Positions 16,453 through 22,956 of a DNA stretch of 33,215 bases are shown in pieces. The DNA is from Cesiribacter andamanensis AMV16 (lineage in GTDB: Bacteria > Bacteroidota > Bacteroidia > Cytophagales > Cyclobacteriaceae), in assembly GCF_000348925.1 (NCBI RefSeq), contig NZ_AODQ01000040.1, forward strand, positions 1 to 33,215, given 5' to 3'. The notes below the pieces were generated by a model, which saw only the letters and a program-made list of their open reading frames with translations, was not told the DNA's origin and ran no database searches. How positions within the stretch are numbered: position 1 is the stretch's first letter; every line of letters begins with the position of its first letter. A program made the translations under genes and the position numbers.

Positions 16453-16554
16453 ATGACTGCAAAAACTGCACTACCCCATTCGGCACTCGCCACCCCCCTA
16501 TACCCCACTACGGCTGTAGCTGCTATCTGCTGTTGTTGCTGTTGTTGTTGCTAG
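16453..16554 (+). CDS. Polycysteine leader peptide
   Basis: This 33-codon ORF has a strong AGGAG two bases before its ATG. It encodes MTAKTALPHSALATPLYPT followed by TAVAAI and then eight consecutive Cys codons (16528-16551, mixed TGC and TGT) directly before TAG. Such a run has no sense as a cytosolic protein but is ideal as a ribosome-stalling sensor of charged tRNA-Cys. It sits between the SAM riboswitch and the ferredoxin/metZ genes. Ribosome-mediated cysteine attenuation by polycysteine ORFs is known in mycobacteria; here the role is inferred from position and sequence. A longer frame reaching back to 16288 would translate through the promoter and riboswitch and is not credible. Confidence 0.78.
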   Translation: MTAKTALPHSALATPLYPTTAVAAICCCCCCCC

Positions 16555-16555
16555 T

Positions 16556-16636
16556 CGGCCCGGCGGCCGCACTACCCCTACCCCCTATTTCTGCTTTTTG
16601 ATTTTCTCCTTCAAGGGAAATCTGTAAGCATTTCCC
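16556..16636 (+). promoter_or_regulatory. Leader hairpins after polycysteine ORF
   Basis: Two simple stems lie between the polycysteine stop and the ferredoxin gene. CGGCC-CGGC-GGCCG (16556-16569) starts two bases after TAG. GGGAAAT / ATTTCCC (16615-16621 and 16630-16636) comes later. The second can alternatively pair its left arm with TTTCTCC just upstream, so it could switch. T-rich stretches lie at 16587-16608 but do not directly follow the GC stem, so no standard terminator is evident. These may be the output part of the leader. Confidence 0.4.
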
Positions 16637-16692
16637 ACACCCGAGGGAGCACCCCCTATTTCTTTTGACTTACCCCTTATTATCGCCACCCC

Positions 16693-17040
16693 ATGGCCTT
16701 ATACATTACCGACGAATGCATTAACTGCGGAGCCTGTGAGCCCGAATGCCCCAACACAGCCATTTATGAAGGCGGGCTGGCCTGGAGCTGGGGCGGCGGC
16801 ACCAGCCTGGATGCTGTAGAGCTGGAAGATGGCACCGCTGTAGCTCCCGATGCCCCGCAAGCACCCCTCTCCGATGAAGTCTACTACATCGTCAGCGGCA
16901 AATGCACCGAATGCATCGGCTTTCATGAAGAGCCCCAGTGCGCCGCCGTATGCCCGGTAGACTGCTGTGTGGCCGATCCCGAATACGCAGAAGCCCCCGA
17001 AGAGCTGCTGGCAAAAAAAGAGTGGCTGCACCAGGCCTAA
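16693..17040 (+). CDS. 2[4Fe-4S] ferredoxin, Allochromatium type
   Basis: This 115-residue electron carrier has Cys9-x2-Cys12-x2-Cys15-x3-Cys19-Pro for cluster I and Cys71-x2-Cys74-x8-Cys83-x3-Cys87-Pro for cluster II. The eight-residue insertion within the second motif (IGFHEEPQ) is characteristic of the Allochromatium-type ferredoxins, which have very low potentials. Residues 27-66 form a long acidic loop between clusters. Position between the SAM/Cys leader and metZ, and upstream of a ferredoxin-type sulfite reductase, suggests it could supply electrons for sulfite reduction; this is inference. It precedes metZ by 18 bases. Confidence 0.88.
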   Translation: MALYITDECINCGACEPECPNTAIYEGGLAWSWGGGTSLDAVELEDGTAVAPDAPQAPLSDEVYYIVSGKCTECIGFHEEPQCAAVCPVDCCVADPEYAEAPEELLAKKEWLHQA

Positions 17041-17058
17041 TCACAGACCAACCCCATT

Positions 17059-18264
17059 ATGGCAAACCCCTATAAACACTTTGAGACGCAAGCCATCCGC
17101 ACGCAAAGCAGACAAAGCGAGCACCGGGAGCATTCTGCCCCCATCTACATGACCTCCAGCTTTACCTTTGAGGATGCCGAGCAGGCCCGCGCCCTGTTTA
17201 ACGACGAGCAGGAGGGCAACATTTATACCCGCTTCTCCAACCCCAACAACAACGAGCTGGTCGACAAACTCTGCCTGCTGGAGGGTACTGAAGCGGGCAT
17301 TGCCACGGCCTCGGGCATGGCCGCCATGTTCAGCAGCATGGCCGCCTTTTTACAGGCCGGCGATCATGTACTGGCCTCCCGTTCCCTCTTTGGCTCTACC
17401 CACCAGATCCTGACCAAGATCTTTCCCAAATGGGGCATTACGCATACCTATGCCGATATCGACAGGCCCGAAAGCTGGGAGGCCCTCATCCAAAAAAACA
17501 CAAAGATGATCTTTGTGGAGACCCCCTCCAATCCTGGCCTGGACCTGGTAGACCTGGAGTGGCTGGGCCAGCTGGCGGCGGCCCACAACCTCTTGCTGAA
17601 CGTAGACAATTGCTTTGCCACCCCCTACCTGCAGCAGCCCGCCAAATGGGGTGCCCAGCTGGTGACCCATTCAGCCACCAAATTTATCGATGGGCAGGGG
17701 CGTACCATTGGGGGTGCCGTGCTGGGTAGTAAAGAACTAATCAATGAGGTGCGCTTCTTTGGGCGCCATACCGGCCCGGCTCTCTCGCCTTTTAATGGCT
17801 GGATACTATCCAAAAGCCTGGAAACCCTGGCGGTGCGCATGGACAAGCATTGCGACAATGCCCTGAAGATTGCCGAATACCTGGAAGGACATCCCGAGCT
17901 GGAGTTTGTGAAATACCCCTTTTTGCCCTCACACCCCCAGCACGACCTGGCCAGAAAGCAGATGCGGCAGGGGGGAGCCCTGATTACCTTTAATGTGAAG
18001 GGGGGGCTGGAACGCGGCCGCCTGTTTCTGGATCAGTTAAAAATGATCTCTTTTACGGCCAACCTGGGCGATACCCGCACCAGTGCTACACACCCAGCCT
18101 CCACCACCCATTCCAAGCTTTCGGAAGCCGAGCGGCAGGCGGTTGGCATTTACCCCGGCCTGGTGCGCATTAGTGTAGGGCTGGAAAATGTAAATGATAT
18201 CCTGGAAGATATTGAAGGCGCCCTGCGTGCCTCCAAGGGGGTGCGGCAGGTGGCGGCCTCATGA
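17059..18264 (+). CDS. metZ: O-succinylhomoserine sulfhydrylase
   Basis: This PLP enzyme of the Cys/Met metabolism family has 401 residues. It has TASGMAAMFSSMAAFLQAGD, the substrate/PLP region ETPSNPGLDLVDL, DNCFATPYLQQP, and the PLP lysine in THSATKFIDGQGR (near residue 211). It would make homocysteine from an activated homoserine and sulfide, in the cytosol. The GRTIGGAVLGS and SFTANLGDTRTSATHPASTTH segments resemble MetZ more than cystathionine gamma-synthase, but the exact activity (sulfhydrylase or gamma-synthase) is not proven by sequence. It uses sulfide from the sulfite reductase encoded downstream and is the expected target for SAM control. Confidence 0.85.
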   Translation: MANPYKHFETQAIRTQSRQSEHREHSAPIYMTSSFTFEDAEQARALFNDEQEGNIYTRFSNPNNNELVDKLCLLEGTEAGIATASGMAAMFSSMAAFLQAGDHVLASRSLFGSTHQILTKIFPKWGITHTYADIDRPESWEALIQKNTKMIFVETPSNPGLDLVDLEWLGQLAAAHNLLLNVDNCFATPYLQQPAKWGAQLVTHSATKFIDGQGRTIGGAVLGSKELINEVRFFGRHTGPALSPFNGWILSKSLETLAVRMDKHCDNALKIAEYLEGHPELEFVKYPFLPSHPQHDLARKQMRQGGALITFNVKGGLERGRLFLDQLKMISFTANLGDTRTSATHPASTTHSKLSEAERQAVGIYPGLVRISVGLENVNDILEDIEGALRASKGVRQVAAS

Positions 18265-18278
18265 ACGAAGGTTCGCTC

Positions 18279-18385
18279 GCTGGCGCGCGTTTGCAACGCG
18301 TGCCTCACAATGAAATGAATAAAAACTTACAAAGTGTAAAGCATATAAAATCAAGATGAGGCACGCGTTACAAACGCGCGCCAGC
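18279..18385. repeat. Long inverted repeat, REP-like
   Basis: Two 29-base arms (18279-18307 and 18357-18385) are reverse complements with one mismatch. They contain GCTGGCGCGCGTTTG and its complement and surround a 49-base AT-rich loop. As RNA it would fold into a very stable hairpin. No T run follows the right arm, so it is not a classic terminator. Such GC-rich palindromes recur as REP-type elements in bacterial genomes, but copy number cannot be judged here. The following stretch 18386-18480 holds no recognisable promoter or gene. Confidence 0.75.
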
Positions 18386-18480
18386 TAGAGGATTGAACAC
18401 GCGCCGACTACGATCCCTAAAGACAGAAACAAACAGAAAAATAGAATATGACACCCCCCTTCCGCCTCCCTGCTTCCCCC

Positions 18481-18585
18481 ATGACTGCATGTTGTCGTGC
18501 CACTGGCATGTGCTGTAGCAGCATGTGCTGTTGCATGTGTTGTATGCCCGCCTGTACCCCCGGATCCATCCGACGAAGGGAATAA
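18481..18585 (+). CDS. Cys/Met-rich leader peptide of sulfite reductase operon
   Basis: This 34-codon ORF starts ATG at 18481 and ends TAA at 18583-18585. It encodes 10 Cys and 5 Met, including runs MCCSSMCCCMCCM (residues 10-22) and a further Cys at 25. Its first nine bases, ATGACTGCA, are identical to those of the polycysteine ORF at 16453. It lies immediately before a strong terminator and the sulfite reductase gene, the classic layout of an amino-acid attenuator. A ribosome slowed at Cys codons 18511-18543 would leave 18561-18571 free to pair with the terminator. The peptide itself probably has no other function. Confidence 0.8.
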   Translation: MTACCRATGMCCSSMCCCMCCMPACTPGSIRRRE

Positions 18586-18608
18586 TCTATCTCAATACCA
18601 GAAAGATT

Positions 18609-18639
18609 AGCCTCTGTGGATGTCCGCAGAGGCTTTTTT
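18609..18639 (+). terminator. Attenuator terminator before sulfite reductase
   Basis: An 11-pair stem AGCCTCTGTGG / CCGCAGAGGCT (one U-G pair, loop ATGT) is followed by six T (18634-18639). It is a strong intrinsic terminator placed between the Cys-rich leader ORF and the ATG at 18663, so its normal effect would be to stop the operon transcript early. CGGA and CATCC in the leader ORF (18561-18571, two-base bulge) are complementary to GGATGTCCG (18618-18626) inside the hairpin, a candidate antiterminator. Confidence 0.85.
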
Positions 18640-18662
18640 CATTTTCAAGAAACACTACTACC

Positions 18663-20828
18663 ATGTCTACTATACCCCATATCATACCCACCACCCTATC
18701 CGACGCTGCCCGAGCCGATGTGCTGGAGCTGCAGGAAAAAATTAGCGGCTTTAAGAGCGGCCGCATCCCCGAGGAGCGTTTCAAGGCCTATCGCCTCACC
18801 CGGGGCGTTTACGGCCAGCGCCAGCTTGGCGTTCAGATGTTTCGCATCAAAATTCCCTATGGCAAACTGACCGCCCGGCAGCTGGTGCGTATAGCCGATA
18901 TTGCCGAGGAGTTTACCAACGGCAATCTGCACACCACCACCCGCCAAAACATTCAGCTGCACCATGTGCACCTGGAAGATACCCCCGCCATGTGGGCCCG
19001 GCTGGAAGAGGTAGGCATCACCACCCGGGAAGCCTGCGGCAATACGGTGCGCAACATCACCGCCTCCCCCACGGCCGGCATCGATCCGGACGAGCCTTTT
19101 GATGTGGCCCCCTATGCCGAAGCCCTTTTCCAGTACTTTTTGCGCAACCCTATCTGCCAGGACATGGGCCGCAAGATCAAGATCGCTTTTTCCAGCAGCC
19201 AAAAGGATTCGGCCTATACCTACTTCCACGACTTTGGCTTTATTCCGCGCCTACAGGTGGTGGATGGCGTAGAGAAGCGGGGCTTTAAGGTAGTGGTTGG
19301 CGGCGGGCTGGGGGCCCAGCCCTACATTGCCGAAACGGCCTTTGAGTTTCTGGAAGAAGAGAAGATTATCCCCTTTACCAATGCCGCCCTGCGCATTTTT
19401 GATCGCTTCGGCGAGCGGGAAAAGCGCATGAAGGCCCGCCTGAAATTTCTGCTGGATGAAAAGCGAGGCCTTAGCCTGGCGCAGTACAAGCAGCTGATCG
19501 AGCAGGAATACCCTGCCCTCCCGCATAAGGAGTACACCGTAGACCGTAGCCTGGTGGAGCAGCCCGTTATTCCGGAGGCCAGAACCTGGCCCGAGATTGC
19601 CATACTGGACCAGCAAAAATTTGAGCAGTGGAAAAAGATTAACCTTTTTGAGCAAAAGCAAGAGGGATTCTATACCGTGCAGATCAAGCTGCAGCTGGGC
19701 AATCTCTCATCCGAAACCGCCAAAGAGCTGGCTTCCCTGCTGCAGGAAGGCCTGGCCGCCGATGATATCCGGGTGACTATAAACCAGGGCCTGCTGCTGA
19801 AGTTTGTGCGTCCCGAGGCCCTGCCCTACCTCTTTTACCGCCTCAACCACCTGGGCCTGGCCGAGCCGGGCTTTGGCACCATAGCCGACATTACGGCCTG
19901 CCCCGGCACCGACACCTGCAACCTGGGCGTCACCAACAGTACCGGCGTAGCCCTGGAGCTGGAGCGCCTCCTGAAAGAAGAGTACCCGGAGCTGATCGGC
20001 GACAGCCGCATTGCTATCAAGATCAGCGGCTGCATGAACTCCTGCGGCCAGCACATGGCGGCCAACATTGGCCTGCATGGCAGCTCCATCAAGCATGGCG
20101 CCCTGGTGGTACCGGCCCTGCAGGTGGTGCTGGGCGGCGGTGTAGACCCCTCGGGCAAGGGGTATATCGCAGAAAAAGTGGTGAAGCTGCCTACCAAAAA
20201 GATCACCCAGGCGCTACGCCTCCTGCTGGACGATTATGATGATGGCGCCCTGGAAGGCGAGTACTTCAACGACTACTTTACCCGCAGGGGCAAGCCCTAC
20301 TTCTACAGCCTGCTCAAACCCCTGGCCGACCTGAGCAAGCTGGAGCAAAGCGACTACATTGACTGGGGCCATACCGATGCCTTTATCCCCGAGATCGGCA
20401 CCGGCGAATGCGCCGGGGTAAGCTACGATGTGGTGGGCACCATCATTACCGATGCCGAAGAGCGCCTCCATTATGCCCATAAGGCAGTAGCCGTCCAGAA
20501 ATGGGCCGATGCCATTTACCATGCCTACAGTGCCTTTGTAATAGGCGCCAAGGCCCTGCTGCTGAGCAAAGACCTGCACTGCAATACCCATCAGGGCATT
20601 ATCCAGGATTTTCAGCAGCACTTCTACGCTACAGGAGAATTTGCCCTGGACCTGCCCTATGACGAGCTGGTACTGCAAATCAACAAACAAGAACCTACGG
20701 AAGCATTTGCCGGGCACTATCTGCAGCAGGCCGATGATTTTCTGCAAAAAGTGCTCGCCAAACGCCAGCAGCAGCTGGAGCAAAGCAAGGTAGAGAAAGT
20801 AGTGGTCGATACGTATTACAAAGCCTAA
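18663..20828 (+). CDS. Ferredoxin-type sulfite reductase with C-terminal extension
   Basis: The 721-residue siroheme/[4Fe-4S] enzyme would reduce sulfite to sulfide; nitrite reductase is a relative. The cluster ligands are Cys413 and Cys419 (TACPGTDTCNLG) and Cys457 and Cys461 (SGCMNSCGQH). N-terminal HTTTRQNIQLHHV and TVRNITASP are siroheme-site motifs, and the two halves repeat the ferredoxin-like domain of the family. The last ~150 residues go beyond the catalytic core and form a helical domain (ADAIYHAYSAFVIGAKALLL) resembling HEPN-type helices. The ATG at 18663 lies just after the attenuator; a longer frame to 18525 would translate through it. Sulfite use is inferred from neighbours cysH and cobA. 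Confidence 0.87.
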   Translation: MSTIPHIIPTTLSDAARADVLELQEKISGFKSGRIPEERFKAYRLTRGVYGQRQLGVQMFRIKIPYGKLTARQLVRIADIAEEFTNGNLHTTTRQNIQLHHVHLEDTPAMWARLEEVGITTREACGNTVRNITASPTAGIDPDEPFDVAPYAEALFQYFLRNPICQDMGRKIKIAFSSSQKDSAYTYFHDFGFIPRLQVVDGVEKRGFKVVVGGGLGAQPYIAETAFEFLEEEKIIPFTNAALRIFDRFGEREKRMKARLKFLLDEKRGLSLAQYKQLIEQEYPALPHKEYTVDRSLVEQPVIPEARTWPEIAILDQQKFEQWKKINLFEQKQEGFYTVQIKLQLGNLSSETAKELASLLQEGLAADDIRVTINQGLLLKFVRPEALPYLFYRLNHLGLAEPGFGTIADITACPGTDTCNLGVTNSTGVALELERLLKEEYPELIGDSRIAIKISGCMNSCGQHMAANIGLHGSSIKHGALVVPALQVVLGGGVDPSGKGYIAEKVVKLPTKKITQALRLLLDDYDDGALEGEYFNDYFTRRGKPYFYSLLKPLADLSKLEQSDYIDWGHTDAFIPEIGTGECAGVSYDVVGTIITDAEERLHYAHKAVAVQKWADAIYHAYSAFVIGAKALLLSKDLHCNTHQGIIQDFQQHFYATGEFALDLPYDELVLQINKQEPTEAFAGHYLQQADDFLQKVLAKRQQQLEQSKVEKVVVDTYYKA

Positions 20829-20832
20829 AACA

Positions 20833-21615
20833 ATGAACGGAAAATTAACACTGGTAGGAGCCGGCCCGGGCGATCCCGAGCTGATCTCCCTGAAAGGAAT
20901 AAAGGCCCTGACGGCAGCCGATGTGGTGCTCTATGATGCCCTGGTGCATCCCGAGCTGCTGGACTACGCCCCCCGCAGTGCCCCAAAAGTGCATGTGGGC
21001 AAGCGGGCCGGCCGCCACAGCTACAAGCAGGAGGAGATCAACCAGCTGATCGTCCGCTTTGCACTGGCCGGCCATCATGTGGTGCGCCTCAAGGGAGGCG
21101 ACCCCTTTATCTTCGCCCGTGGCAAAGAAGAGGCCGAGTATGCAGAAGCCTTTGGCATCCCCACCGAGGTGGTGCTGGGCATTTCCAGCATTAACCTGCC
21201 GGGCTACTATGGCATCCCCCTTACCCGAAGGGGGACCAATGAAAGTTTCTGGGTGATTACGGCTACGACTAAAGAAGGCGTACTCTCCGCCGATATTGCC
21301 CTGGCGGCGCAGTCCAGCGCTACGGCGGTAATCTTTATGGGGCTGGGCAAGCTGGAAGAAATTACTGGCCTGTACCAGTATTGGGGCAAAAAAGACACCC
21401 CTGCGGCCCTTATCTCCAAAGGGTCGCTCCCCGATGGCCGGGTGGTGTTCGGCACGGTGGGAGAACTGGTGCAGCTGCGGGACAGGGAGCGCATTGCCTC
21501 TCCTGCCCTGATAGTGATTGGCGAGGCCGTAGGCACCCACGAGCATTTCTATGAAAAGGTGCATGCCCTGCTGGCCCCTACCCCTACTTCCAACGCTAAA
21601 AAGGTATCGGCATGA
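20833..21615 (+). CDS. cobA: Uroporphyrinogen-III C-methyltransferase
   Basis: The 260-residue SAM-dependent enzyme of the tetrapyrrole methylase fold makes precorrin-2, here for siroheme. Motifs are LVGAGPGDPELISLKG at the N-terminus, VVLYDALVHPELL, VGKRAGRHSYKQEEIN, and VVRLKGGDPFIFARGKEEAE. The middle VVLGISSINLPGYYGIPLTRRG replaces the more usual GITSAxAxPA, so this is a slightly divergent member. It starts four bases after the sulfite reductase stop, and its TGA overlaps the next ATG. Siroheme is needed by the sulfite reductase upstream. Confidence 0.92.
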   Translation: MNGKLTLVGAGPGDPELISLKGIKALTAADVVLYDALVHPELLDYAPRSAPKVHVGKRAGRHSYKQEEINQLIVRFALAGHHVVRLKGGDPFIFARGKEEAEYAEAFGIPTEVVLGISSINLPGYYGIPLTRRGTNESFWVITATTKEGVLSADIALAAQSSATAVIFMGLGKLEEITGLYQYWGKKDTPAALISKGSLPDGRVVFGTVGELVQLRDRERIASPALIVIGEAVGTHEHFYEKVHALLAPTPTSNAKKVSA

Positions 21616-22241
21616 GCCATCAACCACCATCCCCTGCCGAAGGCAACCTGCTGTTTCCGGTCTTTTTAAAGATCGATCTGTTACAGATCCTTCTTGTGGG
21701 CGGCGGCTATGTAGGCCTGGAAAAACTACAGGCCCTGCTCAAAAACAACCCCAACGCCAAAATTACGCTGGTGGGCAAAACCATCCGGCCCGAAATCAGG
21801 CAACTGGCGGCCCTGCACCCCTCGGTCTGGCTGCTGGAAAAAGGGTTTGATCCGGATGACCTGCACGGCATCGACATCCTGATCCTGGCCACCGACAGCC
21901 GGCAGACCAATGCCTGCATACGGGCGCTGGCCAAGCAGCAGGGCATCCTTACCAATGTAGCCGATACGCCGGAGCTCTGCGATTTTTACCTGGGCTCCAC
22001 AGTCAAAAAGGGGGATCTGAAGATTGGCATTTCTACCAATGGCAAATCGCCCACCTTTGCCAAACGCTTCCGGGAGCTGCTGGAAGAGGGCATTCCGGAT
22101 GAGGTAGACCTCCTGCTGCACAACCTTCAGCAACTGCGCAGTACCCTGCATGGTGATTTTCAGGAAAAAGTAAAATTGCTGAATGCCTATACCGCCTCCC
22201 TGGTAGCCCAGGCTGCCCCCAAACCCGATGAAGTACCATGA
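21612..22241 (+). CDS. Precorrin-2 dehydrogenase / ferrochelatase-like (CysG N-domain)
   Basis: The 209-residue protein equals the N-terminal domain of CysG or Met8/SirC: FPVFLKIDLLQILLVGGGYVG forms the NAD-binding Rossmann loop, and ILATDSRQTNACIRALAKQQ and TNVADTPELCDFYLGSTVKKG follow. The short form would oxidise precorrin-2 to sirohydrochlorin and may also insert iron. The start overlaps the cobA stop and its stop overlaps the cysH start, both as ATGA, so the three are probably coupled in translation. Whether it also has ferrochelatase activity cannot be read here. Confidence 0.88.
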   Translation: MSHQPPSPAEGNLLFPVFLKIDLLQILLVGGGYVGLEKLQALLKNNPNAKITLVGKTIRPEIRQLAALHPSVWLLEKGFDPDDLHGIDILILATDSRQTNACIRALAKQQGILTNVADTPELCDFYLGSTVKKGDLKIGISTNGKSPTFAKRFRELLEEGIPDEVDLLLHNLQQLRSTLHGDFQEKVKLLNAYTASLVAQAAPKPDEVP

Positions 22242-22900
22242 TCGTAGAAGAAACCGATTCGCTTACGCTTCGCTTTGCCGGCCTAACCCCTCAGGAGCGG
22301 CTGGAAGCTCTTTTTCGGCTGGTGCCGCAGGAACAGGTGCTGTTTACCTCTTCCTTTGGCAGTACCTCAGCCGTATTGCTCCACCTGCTGAGCCGGGTAC
22401 GGCCGGGTATGCCGGTGCATTTTGTAGATACGGGCTTCCATTTTCCCGAAACGCTGGCCTACAAAGAGCTTCTGGCCGGGCGCCTGGGTCTGAGGCTGAT
22501 TGATGTGGGGGCCGATGCGCGCCGCCACCGCTTTACCCGGGAAAATGAAACCTGGCGCTACAATCCGGATCTGTGCTGCTACATCAATAAAGTATATCCG
22601 GTAGATCGGCTCAAGGGGGACTATAAGGTCTGGATCTCGGGGCTACTGGGCTTTCAGAATCCTCAGCGGCAGCAAAAAACCCTATTCGAAAAGAAGGGGG
22701 ATATTCTCAAGCTACACCCCATCCTGGATATGTCTCAGCAGGAAGTTTTGCTTTACCTGAAGGTGTGGGACCTGCCGCTACACCCCCTGCTGGCGCAGGG
22801 CTACGAGTCCATAGGCTGCACCCATTGCACCGCCCGGGGCCAGGGCCGCAGCGGCCGCTGGATGGATAGTACCAAAACCGAGTGCGGACTGCATGTGTGA
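22238..22900 (+). CDS. cysH: Adenylylsulfate (APS) reductase, CysH family
   Basis: The 220-residue protein has the PP-loop-type core (FTSSFGSTSAVLLHLL and VHFVDTGFHFPETL) and the [4Fe-4S] ligand set Cys113-Cys114 and Cys194-x2-Cys197. The catalytic Cys216 is in the C-terminal KTECGLH. The paired Cys plus CxxC set is found in APS reductases and not in the cluster-free PAPS reductases such as E. coli CysH. It would yield sulfite and AMP using thioredoxin or glutaredoxin. Last gene of the sulfite reductase operon. ATP sulfurylase is not in the window. Confidence 0.9.
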   Translation: MIVEETDSLTLRFAGLTPQERLEALFRLVPQEQVLFTSSFGSTSAVLLHLLSRVRPGMPVHFVDTGFHFPETLAYKELLAGRLGLRLIDVGADARRHRFTRENETWRYNPDLCCYINKVYPVDRLKGDYKVWISGLLGFQNPQRQQKTLFEKKGDILKLHPILDMSQQEVLLYLKVWDLPLHPLLAQGYESIGCTHCTARGQGRSGRWMDSTKTECGLHV

Positions 22901-22905
22901 TGCCC

Positions 22906-22954
22906 AAAACGATGGTGGCCCGACTTGGACTTAGCGTTGGGCCACCATCGTTTT
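22906..22954. terminator. Bidirectional terminator between convergent genes
   Basis: The arms AAAACGATGGTGGCCC (22906-22921) and GGGCCACCATCGTTTT (22939-22954) are a perfect 16-base inverted repeat around a 17-base loop. The flanking A and T runs let it end transcripts of both cysH and the convergent gene 22957-24221. Confidence 0.85.
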
Positions 22955-22956
22955 CA

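Noticed and set aside
16288-16554. 88-codon version of the polycysteine ORF
   Set aside because: It would start within the promoter and run through the riboswitch; the ATG at 16453 has an AGGAG and fits the leader.
18525-20828. Longer sulfite reductase frame starting at 18525
   Set aside because: The extra 46 residues are translated from the leader and terminator; homology begins at the ATG at 18663.
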